DNA of 6,104 nucleotides from Ramlibacter sp. (GTDB lineage: Bacteria > Pseudomonadota > Gammaproteobacteria > Burkholderiales > Burkholderiaceae_C): the NCBI GenBank assembly GCA_021156245.1, contig JAJNBO010000178.1, positions 1 to 6,104 of the forward strand, read 5' to 3'. A program made the translations under genes and the position numbers. Of this stretch, positions 1 to 5,995 are shown piece by piece. The first letter of the stretch is position 1; each line of letters begins with the position of its first letter. The notes beneath the pieces are model-generated. The model was not told where the DNA came from, did not search any database, and saw nothing but the letters and a program-made list of their open reading frames with translations.

Positions 1-915
1 CAGGGCCCCGCCTACCACTGGTGGCTGGTCGCCCTGCTGCTGCTGTTCTGGCAGGTGTTGCGGCTGGCGGGCGAGCGCCTGCACGAAACGCACCGGCGCA
101 ATTTCGAACTGCAGTTCCGCAATGCGCAGCTGATCGAGTCCCTCACGCGCCAGACGCAGGCGGCGCTGGACGCGGTGGAAATCAAGAACCGCTTCCTGGC
201 GAGCGCCGCCCACGACATCCGGCAGCCCGTGCACGCGCTCGGCCTGTACGCGGACTGGCTGGGGAGCGAGCCGGAACTGGTGCACGAACTCGCGCCGAAG
301 ATCGTGAATGCCACCAAGGCGGTCAACCAGCTGTTCGACTCGCTGTTCGACCTGGCGCGGCTGGACTCCGGAAAGATCCGGCTGAACATCGAGCCGGTCG
401 ACGTCGGCAAGCTGCTGCGCGACCTGGAACTGCAGTACCGGCCCCTCTGCGAGGCCAAGGGCCTGCGCTTCCGGCTGCACGTGCGCCCGGGCACGGCGAC
501 GTCCGATCCCATCCTGCTGCAGCGCGTGGTGGGCAACCTGATCTCCAACGCGGTGAAGTACACGCAACGCGGGGGCATCCTGGTGGCGTCGCGCGCGACG
601 CCGCAGGGGCTGCGCATCGAGATCTGGGACACGGGCGTGGGCATCGCGCCGATGCACCAGCGCGAGATCTTCCGGGAGTTCTACAAGGTGCCCGCGCATT
701 CGGGCACCGAGGACGGCTTCGGGCTGGGCCTCTACATCGTGGCGCGGCTCACCCACATCCTCGGGCATCCCCTCAGCCTGTCGTCGCAACCCGGCAGGGG
801 CTCGGTGTTCCGGCTCGTGCTGCAACCGACCGATGCGCGACAGGCCGCGGAGCGCGCGAAGACGGCCCTGGCATCGCTCCTGCCGGTGCGTGCCAGGAAC
901 CCCGTCAGCTCGTGA
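1..915 (+). CDS. Sensor histidine kinase, C-terminal part (5' end outside window)
   Basis: This is the kinase half of a two-component system: it autophosphorylates on histidine and passes the phosphate to a response regulator. The frame is open from base 1, so 304 residues are visible and the sensory N-terminus is missing. Fragment residues 7-20 (WWLVALLLLFWQVL) look like the last membrane helix, followed by a charged helical linker (about 21-60). The H-box is AAHDIRQPVHALGLY with phospho-accepting His71, of the HDxRQPxHALGL subtype. The ATPase domain has the N-box NLISNAVKYT (176-185... Asn183), the D-box IWDTGVGI (Asp210) and the G-box DGFGLGLYIV (239-247). All key residues are present. The protein ends about 35 residues after the ATPase fold with no receiver domain, so it needs a separate regulator; the convergent LuxR-type regulator at its 3' end is the obvious partner (inference). 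GTG at 55 is an internal codon, not the start. The signal sensed is unknown. Confidence 0.93.
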   Translation, partial: QGPAYHWWLVALLLLFWQVLRLAGERLHETHRRNFELQFRNAQLIESLTRQTQAALDAVEIKNRFLASAAHDIRQPVHALGLYADWLGSEPELVHELAPKIVNATKAVNQLFDSLFDLARLDSGKIRLNIEPVDVGKLLRDLELQYRPLCEAKGLRFRLHVRPGTATSDPILLQRVVGNLISNAVKYTQRGGILVASRATPQGLRIEIWDTGVGIAPMHQREIFREFYKVPAHSGTEDGFGLGLYIVARLTHILGHPLSLSSQPGRGSVFRLVLQPTDARQAAERAKTALASLLPVRARNPVSS

Positions 916-1498
916 GCAGCCCGTGCGTGCGGGCGAAGTGGATCGTCTGCGTGCGGCTCTTCACGCCCAGACGGCGGAACAGGCGCCACAGGTGCACCTT
1001 CACCGTGTGCTCGCTGATGCCGAGTTCGTCGGCGATCTCGCGGTTGGAGAGCCCGCGATCGAGCATCACGATCAACTGCTTTTGCCGCTTGGACAGCTTG
1101 TTGTCGGTCGGCGCGAGTTCCTCGAACTTGCCGTCCGCGGAGAGCAGCGCGCGCAGCGAATTGCCGATCTCCTGCCCGCCCGAGGACTTCTCGATGTAGA
1201 TGTCGGCGCCGGCCTCGATGCACTGCTCCTCCGCGTCCGCCGCGGGCGACGCCGACAGCACCGCCAGCGGCGTCTCGGGAAAGCGCTTCTTCAGTTCGTG
1301 CACGCCGGAGGCGCCCGTGGTGTCCGGCAGCTTCAGGTCGAGCGTGATCAGGTCCGGGTTGCCGTGCTGCTGCACGGCCGACTCGATGCCGCCGAGGCGG
1401 TCGAGTTCGACGACGTTGGCGCCGGGGCGCATGCGCCGCAGCAGCATCACGACGGCCTCCCGCATCAGCGGGTGGTCGTCGACGACGTACATGGTCAT
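905..1498 (-). CDS. LuxR/NarL-family response regulator
   Basis: A 197-residue DNA-binding response regulator. The receiver domain (about 1-118) shows the acidic pair Asp7-Asp8 in YVVDDHPL, phospho-acceptor Asp54 in LITLDLKLPD, Ser82 in VLSAS and Lys104 in YIEKSS, so it should be phosphorylated normally. The LuxR-type helix-turn-helix spans about 135-187 (LSKRQKQLIVML, SNREIADELGISEHTVKVHLWRL). I chose ATG at 1498 because MTMYVVDDHP is the usual short lead-in to this fold and a weak GAAG lies just upstream; an in-frame TTG at 1534 would add 12 residues with no family support. The gene lies on the same strand as the trpS operon, 81 nt downstream of it, and overlaps the kinase gene by 11 nt tail to tail. 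It is probably the kinase's partner (inference). The regulated genes cannot be read from the window. Confidence 0.93.
   Translation of the reverse strand: MTMYVVDDHPLMREAVVMLLRRMRPGANVVELDRLGGIESAVQQHGNPDLITLDLKLPDTTGASGVHELKKRFPETPLAVLSASPAADAEEQCIEAGADIYIEKSSGGQEIGNSLRALLSADGKFEELAPTDNKLSKRQKQLIVMLDRGLSNREIADELGISEHTVKVHLWRLFRRLGVKSRTQTIHFARTHGLLTS
919..934. other. Small GC-rich hairpin at the kinase/regulator junction
   Basis: GCCCG (919-923) and CGGGC (930-934) form an inverted repeat beginning 4 nt after the kinase stop and lying inside the regulator coding sequence. No T-run follows on either strand, so it does not look like a normal intrinsic terminator. It may slow polymerase at the convergent junction, or be chance in GC-rich DNA. 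Confidence 0.2.
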
Positions 1499-1579
1499 GG
1501 TCTTCAATGGATTTCCAGCGTAAGGTATTCCCAAGGATAGCGTTTCCGCGCTGCAAACATCCGTGCTAATGCGTTAGTT
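1499..1579 (-). promoter_or_regulatory. trpS-regulator intergenic gap, possible regulator promoter
   Basis: This 81-nt gap is richer in A+T than the coding DNA around it and is the only place for a separate promoter of the response regulator. I see no convincing -35/-10 pair and no intrinsic terminator for trpS. It holds two short symmetries: an inverted repeat CTAA/TTAG (1566-1569 and 1574-1577), and AAGG repeated directly at 1522-1525 and 1533-1536, an 11-bp step that would place both copies on one face of the helix. These could be regulator half-sites, but they are short. Read-through from trpS is equally possible. Confidence 0.25.
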
Positions 1580-2866
1580 TCAGCTGTCGCCCAGGGTCTT
1601 CAACGCTGCCGTGACCGTCGCTGCGTCCACGCCGTCCGCCAGCGATGCCCCGGCATCGGCAGGCAGTGCCTGCGACTGCTTCATGGCGGAGATGCACTGC
1701 CCCGCTTCCCTGGGCGATGCGAAGGCCCCGCTCTGCACGAGCAGCTTGCCCTGCGCATCGACGAACTTGAAGTAGAACCTGCCGTCGGATTCGCGGTACT
1801 GCTTGAAGCTCGGCAGCGCCGCCTTTGCCTTGCTGTCCTTCTTGCCGGCGGCAGCGCCGGAAGACAGGTTGCGCAGCCCCACCGCGTCGCGCAGCTCGCG
1901 GATCAGCGGCGTGGCACGCGTGCGGGCCTTGGCCGCGCCCGCCTGCAGGATGTCTTCCAGTTCGCCGGGATGGCCGACGAGGTGCTGGTAACGCTCGCGC
2001 ATGGGGGCGATCTCGCGGTCGATGCGCTCGAACAGCAACTGCTTGGCATCGGCCCACGAGATGCCGTCGGCATAAGCCTGCCGCAGCTGCTGCGTTTCCT
2101 CCGCGGAGGCGAACGCCTGGTACACCTGGAACAGCGAGGAGCCTTCCACCGCCTTCGGCTCGCCGGGCGCCCGCGAGTCGGTGACCATCGAGAAGATCTG
2201 CTTGCGGACCTGTTCGCGCGGGCTGAACAGGCCGATGACGTTGTCGTAGCTCTTGCTCATCTTCCGGCCGTCGAGGCCCGGCAGCAGCGCCACGGACTCG
2301 TCGACGGCGGCTTCGGGCAGCACGAGGTGCTCCCCGTACAGGTGGTTGAAGCTCTGCGCCATGTCGCGCGCCATCTCGATGTGCTGCACCTGGTCGCGGC
2401 CCACCGGGATCTTGTGCGCCTTGAACAGCAGGATGTCCGCGGCCATCAGCACCGGGTACATGAACAGGCCGGCCGTCACGTCCGCGTCCGGATCCACGCC
2501 GGCGGCGGTGTTCTTGTCCACCTGCGCCTTGTACGCGTGCGCGCGATTGAGGACGCCCTTGCCCGTGACGCAGGTGAGCAGCCAGGTCAGCTCCGGGATC
2601 TCGGGGATGTCGGACTGGCGGTAGAAGAAGACCTGCTCCGGGTCCAGCCCCGCGGCGAGCCAGCACGCGGCGATTTCCATCGTCGAGCGCTGGATGCGCG
2701 CTGGCTCGTCGCACTTGATCAGCGCGTGGTAGTCGGCCAGGAAGTAGAAATTCTCGGTGCCTTGCCGGCGGCTCGCTTCGACGGCGGGGCGGATGGCGCC
2801 GACGTAGTTGCCCAGGTGCGGGGTGCCGGTGGTGGTGATGCCGGTGAGGTAGCGTTGGATCGTCAT
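1580..2866 (-). CDS. trpS: Tryptophanyl-tRNA synthetase with C-terminal DUF1508-like extension
   Basis: A class I aminoacyl-tRNA synthetase that activates tryptophan with ATP and charges tRNA-Trp in the cytosol. The HIGH-type signature is TGTPHLGNYVG (14-23), the second nucleotide signature is KMSKS (202-206, in GRKMSKSYDN), and the TrpRS segments AGLFMYPVLMAADILLF (132-148) and GRDQVQHIEMARDMAQ (156-171) are clear. At 428 residues it is about 90 longer than the roughly 330-residue E. coli type. The synthetase fold appears to end near 334, then come a Lys/Ala-rich linker (336-352) and a module at about 353-398 (FKQYRESDGRFYFKFVDAQG, then SGAFASPREAGQCISAMKQ) resembling the YegP/DUF1508 repeat, then an Ala-rich tail. 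The ATG start is 3 nt after the protease stop with no clear ribosome binding site, suggesting translational coupling. This is the last gene of the packed operon. Confidence 0.96.
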   Translation of the reverse strand: MTIQRYLTGITTTGTPHLGNYVGAIRPAVEASRRQGTENFYFLADYHALIKCDEPARIQRSTMEIAACWLAAGLDPEQVFFYRQSDIPEIPELTWLLTCVTGKGVLNRAHAYKAQVDKNTAAGVDPDADVTAGLFMYPVLMAADILLFKAHKIPVGRDQVQHIEMARDMAQSFNHLYGEHLVLPEAAVDESVALLPGLDGRKMSKSYDNVIGLFSPREQVRKQIFSMVTDSRAPGEPKAVEGSSLFQVYQAFASAEETQQLRQAYADGISWADAKQLLFERIDREIAPMRERYQHLVGHPGELEDILQAGAAKARTRATPLIRELRDAVGLRNLSSGAAAGKKDSKAKAALPSFKQYRESDGRFYFKFVDAQGKLLVQSGAFASPREAGQCISAMKQSQALPADAGASLADGVDAATVTAALKTLGDS

Positions 2867-2869
2867 GCG

Positions 2870-3541
2870 TCAGCGGACCAGGGAGAGCAGGGGGGCGATC
2901 AGCACGGAGTAGCTCGCGCGCACCAGCGGCGAGATCCACCACGCGCCGAGGATGCCGGGGATCAGCAGCGCCAGCACGATGAAGAAGCCGAAGGGTTCCA
3001 CGCGCGAGAGCTGGTAGGCCGGACCGCGCGGCAGCAGCCCGACCAGCACGCGGCCGCCGTCCAGCGGCGGCACCGGGAAGAGGTTGAACACCGCGAGCAC
3101 CAGGTTCACCACGATGCCAGCCTGTGCGACGGACAGGAAGAAGCGCTCGTTCACGTCCGCGGAGACCAGCGCCACCAGCAGCAGCGCCCACGCCACCGCC
3201 TGGATGAAGTTCGACACCGGCCCGGCGGCCGCCACCCAGATCATGTCGCGCCGCGGGCTGCGCAGGTTGGCGAAATTCACCGGCACCGGCTTCGCATATC
3301 CGAGCACGAACGGGCCTCCGGGAATGGCGGCGGTGGTGAACAGCAGCAGCAGCGGCATCGCGATGGTGCCCACCGGGTCGATGTGCTTCAGCGGGTTGAG
3401 CGTCATGCGGCCCATCATGTAGGCGGTGCTGTCGCCGAAGTGGCGTGCCACGTAGCCGTGCGCGGCCTCGTGGATGGTGATCGCGAAGAGCACCGGAAGG
3501 GCGTAGACCAGGAGGGTCTGGATCAGGTTGTTGAAGTCCAC
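2870..3541 (-). CDS. Site-2 protease family (M50) intramembrane metalloprotease
   Basis: A 223-residue polytopic membrane protein of the zinc-dependent site-2 protease family, which cuts substrates within the membrane. The first zinc motif is HEAAH (24-28) inside the first hydrophobic helix (about 7-30); the third ligand is Asp161 in NLFPVPPLDGGRV (153-165), and the family's central AAAGPVSNF segment lies at 104-112. Other hydrophobic stretches are near 56-75, 100-127, 136-158 and 184-205. It has no PDZ domain and no long periplasmic insert, unlike RseP (about 450 residues), so it belongs to the short type and should not be called rseP. The start is GTG at 3541; a TGA at 3554-3556 in the same frame excludes any much longer form. 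It follows yciO by 32 nt and precedes trpS by 3 nt. The substrate is unknown. Confidence 0.93.
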   Translation of the reverse strand: MDFNNLIQTLLVYALPVLFAITIHEAAHGYVARHFGDSTAYMMGRMTLNPLKHIDPVGTIAMPLLLLFTTAAIPGGPFVLGYAKPVPVNFANLRSPRRDMIWVAAAGPVSNFIQAVAWALLLVALVSADVNERFFLSVAQAGIVVNLVLAVFNLFPVPPLDGGRVLVGLLPRGPAYQLSRVEPFGFFIVLALLIPGILGAWWISPLVRASYSVLIAPLLSLVR

Positions 3542-3556
3542 CCGGGCATTGTCTCA

Positions 3557-3575
3557 GAGGCGCCGCAGCGCCCTC
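3557..3575 (-). other. Intercistronic hairpin over the yciO stop codon
   Basis: GAGGCGC (3557-3563) and GCGCCCTC (3568-3575) pair around a four-base loop, giving a 7-bp GC-rich stem with one bulged C. In the minus-strand transcript the stem takes up most of the yciO stop codon and lies about 15 nt before the protease GTG. No U-run follows, so it is not a classical terminator; it could tune coupling or RNA stability between the two genes, or be chance. Confidence 0.25.
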
Positions 3576-4209
3576 ACAGCCCGAGGCGCGCCATGTCCCC
3601 GCGCCCTTGCCGCACCAGCACGGCGTCGCCGCCCGTTCCCATCGGGGTGAGGTCCACCACCGTCGTCGGCTGGTCGGGGCAGGGGCCCGCGCCGATCACC
3701 GCGTCCAGCAGCTTCTGGTAGCGGTCGCGGATGCGGTCGGGATCGTTCATGGCCTCGGTCTCGTCGGGCGCGATCAGCGTGGTGGCGAGCAGCGGCGCGC
3801 CGTGCTGCGCCAGCAGCTCCTGCAGCACCTTGTGGTCCGGCACGCGCAGGCCGATGGTCTTGCGCTGCGGGTGGCTCACGCGGCGCGGGACTTCGCGCGT
3901 CGCATCGAGGATGAAGGTGTAGGGGCCGGGCGTCGCCGATTTCAGGAGACGGTATTGCTTGTTGTCGACTCGCGCGTAGTTGGCCAGCTCGCTCAGGTCG
4001 CGGCAAAGCAGCGTGAGGTGGTGCTTCTCGTCCACGCGACGGATCTGGCGCAAGCGGTCGGCGGCCGCCTTGTCGTCCAGATGGCAAGCGATGGCATAGC
4101 TCGAATCCGTAGGCACGGCCACGACTCCGCCACCCGCGATGATCGACACGGCCTGCTTCAACAGGCGCGGCTGCGGATTGTCCGGATGCAATTCGAAGTA
4201 TTGAGCCAT
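3574..4209 (-). CDS. yciO: YciO-family protein (Sua5/YrdC/YciO fold)
   Basis: A 211-residue cytosolic protein of the Sua5/YrdC/YciO fold, whose TsaC/Sua5 members make threonylcarbamoyl-AMP for the t6A tRNA modification. It fits the YciO branch better than TsaC. The start MAQYFELHPDNPQPRLLKQA, the motif VPTDSSYAIAC (32-42; TsaC has PTDTVYGL), LTLLCRDLSELANY (65-78), TPGPYTFIL (93-101), PRRVSHPQRKTIGLRVP (108-124) and QPTTVVDLT (180-188) all match E. coli YciO as I recall it. The exact job of YciO is not settled, so t6A synthesis should not be assumed. The ATG at 4209 gives the standard family N-terminus and lies 5 nt after the transporter stop. In E. coli yciO lies next to rnm (yciV); here a relative of rnm lies one gene upstream, which supports the call. 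Confidence 0.93.
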   Translation of the reverse strand: MAQYFELHPDNPQPRLLKQAVSIIAGGGVVAVPTDSSYAIACHLDDKAAADRLRQIRRVDEKHHLTLLCRDLSELANYARVDNKQYRLLKSATPGPYTFILDATREVPRRVSHPQRKTIGLRVPDHKVLQELLAQHGAPLLATTLIAPDETEAMNDPDRIRDRYQKLLDAVIGAGPCPDQPTTVVDLTPMGTGGDAVLVRQGRGDMARLGL

Positions 4210-4214
4210 GGGTG

Positions 4215-5114
4215 TCAGGCCGCGTCGGGCACCCGGTCCCGGCGCTCGCGCACCGTGAGCCAGGCGCCGGCGGCGCCGCAGACCGCAATCATGACGATGC
4301 CGGCCAGGGAAAGGTGGTCCGGCAGATGCGAAAAGACGATCACGCCGCCGAGCATCGCGAAGCCGATCTGGGAATAGAGGTAGGGCGTGAGCGTGGCGGC
4401 CGGCGCGCGGGTGTACGCCATGATCAGCATGAAGTGGCCGACCGCGCCCATGAAGCCCATGAAGCACAGCCCGGCCCAGTGCCAAGGGTTGTCCAGCGAC
4501 GTCCATACGAAGGGCAGGGCGAGCGAAGCCACCAGCGTGCCCGTCCAGCCCGTGTACAGGTGCATGGTGACAGGATCCTCTGTGCGGGCCATCTTGCTGG
4601 TGAGCACCTGGAACCAGGAATTGCAGCCGACCAGCGCCAGCGGCAGCAGGCTCGCCAGGCCGAAGCTGCTGCCGCCCGGCCGGATGATCATGAGCGTCCC
4701 GACGAAGCCTCCCGCCACCAGCGCCCAGCGGGCGGCGGAGACGCGTTCCTTCAGGATCGTCGCGGCCAGCAGCGTGATCACCAGCGGGGTGATCATCACG
4801 ATGGCCGTGAACTCGCCCACCGGCATGAAGCGCAGGCTGGCGAACGCCAGCAGGCTGCTGGCGAGCAGGAGCACGCCACGCACGAGCTGCCAGCTGAGGT
4901 GGCGCGTGCGCCAGACGGCACGCCCTCGCAGCGGCACGACGACCAGGGTCGTCGCGACCGCCTGGAAGGCATAGCGGAACCACAGAGCCATCAGCAGCGG
5001 AACACCGGCGCTGACCCACTTGGTGGTGGTGTCCAGGGCCGCGAAACAGGCGCTGGCGGCGACCACCAGCGCGATGCCGGCCAGCGCGTGGGAACGGCCC
5101 GCCTCGCCGCTCAC
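4215..5114 (-). CDS. EamA/DMT-superfamily transporter
   Basis: A 299-residue inner-membrane protein with about ten hydrophobic helices in two EamA repeats. The first repeat spans about 10-145 and ends with the typical ITPLVITLLAATILKER (108-124) followed by a hydrophobic helix and RPGG; the second spans about 155-288 and has the matching AYTRAPAATLTPYLYSQIGF (233-252) before its last helices. The tail RERRDRVPDAA is charged and cytosolic. Members of this superfamily mostly export metabolites or amino acids, but the substrate cannot be read from sequence. The GTG start at 5114 overlaps the stop of the PHP gene as GTGA, a classical coupled junction, and no other start fits as well. It separates the rnm-like and yciO genes that are neighbours in E. 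coli, so it may be a later insertion into that pair, though its base composition does not stand out. Confidence 0.93.
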   Translation of the reverse strand: MSGEAGRSHALAGIALVVAASACFAALDTTTKWVSAGVPLLMALWFRYAFQAVATTLVVVPLRGRAVWRTRHLSWQLVRGVLLLASSLLAFASLRFMPVGEFTAIVMITPLVITLLAATILKERVSAARWALVAGGFVGTLMIIRPGGSSFGLASLLPLALVGCNSWFQVLTSKMARTEDPVTMHLYTGWTGTLVASLALPFVWTSLDNPWHWAGLCFMGFMGAVGHFMLIMAYTRAPAATLTPYLYSQIGFAMLGGVIVFSHLPDHLSLAGIVMIAVCGAAGAWLTVRERRDRVPDAA

Positions 5115-5962
5115 CGGACGCGATCGGCCAGCAAGTCCCAGACGGGCGTCAGCGCGCCCTGCAGGAAGGGCAGCTGGCCCAGGTCGGTGTGGCTTTCACC
5201 GGGGCTGTGGAAGTCGCTGCCGCGCGACGCGGCCAGCCCGAACTCGCGCGCCGTCTCGGCGTAGGTCACGTACTCCGCCGGGGTGTGGCTGCCGGTGACC
5301 ACCTCGACGCCGCGGCCGCCGTGCGCCTTGAATTCGGTGAACAGCGCGTATTCCTCGTTGGCGCTGAAGCGGTAGCGCGCCGGATGGGCGATGACGGCCA
5401 CGCCGCCGGCCTGCGTGATCCAGCGCACCGCGTCCCTCAGCGTGGCCCAGCGGTGCGGCACGAAGCCGGGCTTGCCTTCCGTGAGGAAGCGGCGGAACAC
5501 CTCGCCCGTGTCGCGGCACACGCCCGTTTCCACCAGGAACCGGGCGAAGTGGGTGCGCGAGATCAGCCCGGGGTTGCGCGCGTACTTCAGCGCGCCTTCG
5601 TAAGCGCCCGGGATGCCCGCCTTGGCAAGCCCGGCGGCGATCTCGCGGGCGCGGGCGTCGCGTCCGCCGCGCGTGGCGGCGAGGCCTTCGCGCAGCTGAG
5701 TGTCCTGCTCGTCGAATCCCAGGCCGACCACGTGCACCGTTTCGTCGGCGAAGGTGACGGAGATCTCGACGCCCGTGAGGTACTTCATCCCCAGGGCGTG
5801 GGCCGCCGCCGCCGCGCGTTCCTGGCCGCCGATCTCGTCATGGTCGGTCAGCGACCACAACTGCACTCCGTTGGCCGCCGCGCGCGCCGCCAGGTCCTCG
5901 GGAGTCATCGTGCCGTCGGACACGATGGAATGGCAATGCAGGTCGGCGTTCTGGATGGGCAC
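5111..5962 (-). CDS. rnm: PHP-domain phosphoesterase, RNase AM (YciV/TrpH) type
   Basis: A 283-residue cytosolic metal-dependent enzyme of the PHP family. Metal-binding residues are in place: DLHCHSIVSDG (His9, His11, Asp16), SLTDHDEIGG (Asp40, His41), GVEIS (Glu66), VHVVG (His77), SRTHFARFL (Arg136, His138), AHPARY (His193) and GSDFHSPGE (Asp250, His252). Length and motifs match E. coli RNase AM (YciV, 293 residues), a 5'-3' exonuclease that trims 5' ends of ribosomal RNAs, and the Chromobacterium 3',5'-nucleoside bisphosphate (pAp) phosphatase of the same family. Either or both activities may apply here. The start is GTG at 5962; a TAA at 5972-5974 in the same frame rules out a longer protein. 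No Shine-Dalgarno is visible. It is the first gene of the operon. Confidence 0.92.
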   Translation of the reverse strand: MPIQNADLHCHSIVSDGTMTPEDLAARAAANGVQLWSLTDHDEIGGQERAAAAAHALGMKYLTGVEISVTFADETVHVVGLGFDEQDTQLREGLAATRGGRDARAREIAAGLAKAGIPGAYEGALKYARNPGLISRTHFARFLVETGVCRDTGEVFRRFLTEGKPGFVPHRWATLRDAVRWITQAGGVAVIAHPARYRFSANEEYALFTEFKAHGGRGVEVVTGSHTPAEYVTYAETAREFGLAASRGSDFHSPGESHTDLGQLPFLQGALTPVWDLLADRVR

Positions 5963-5968
5963 CCGCCG

Positions 5969-5995
5969 ATTTTAGGCGGCGGGCCCGACGGGCAA
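5969..5995 (-). promoter_or_regulatory. Possible promoter of the rnm-trpS operon, leaderless layout
   Basis: On the minus strand TAAAAT (5974-5969) is a 5/6 match to the -10 consensus, in otherwise very GC-rich DNA. TTGCCC (5995-5990) is a possible -35, but the spacing is only 15 nt, which is short. The -10 lies 6 nt before the GTG at 5962, so transcription would start at or next to the start codon, giving a leaderless mRNA; that would agree with the missing Shine-Dalgarno. The inverted repeat CCCGCCG/CGGCGGG (5962-5968 and 5977-5983) surrounds the -10. Confidence 0.3.

Noticed and set aside
919..934. Bidirectional intrinsic terminator between kinase and regulator
   Set aside because: The stem is only 5-6 bp and neither strand has a T-run after it.
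21..1199. Plus-strand open frame running across the kinase gene and past its stop
   Set aside because: It is out of frame with the kinase; its Ala/Arg/Gly-rich translation has no domain pattern, while the kinase frame has all HisKA and ATPase boxes.
1499..1534. Longer response regulator form starting at TTG 1534
   Set aside because: The extra 12 residues (MGIPYAGNPLKT) precede the normal receiver start and TTG is a poor start next to ATG 1498.
1566..3191. 541-codon minus-strand open frame across trpS and the protease
   Set aside because: It is a shifted frame of the real genes, giving Ala/Arg/Gly/Pro-rich sequence without motifs.
1970..3721. 583-codon open frame on the plus strand opposite trpS, the protease and yciO
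   Set aside because: Its translation is rich in Arg, His, Gln and Val with no domain pattern, and it lies antisense to three well-recognised genes. Long antisense frames are expected in DNA this GC-rich.
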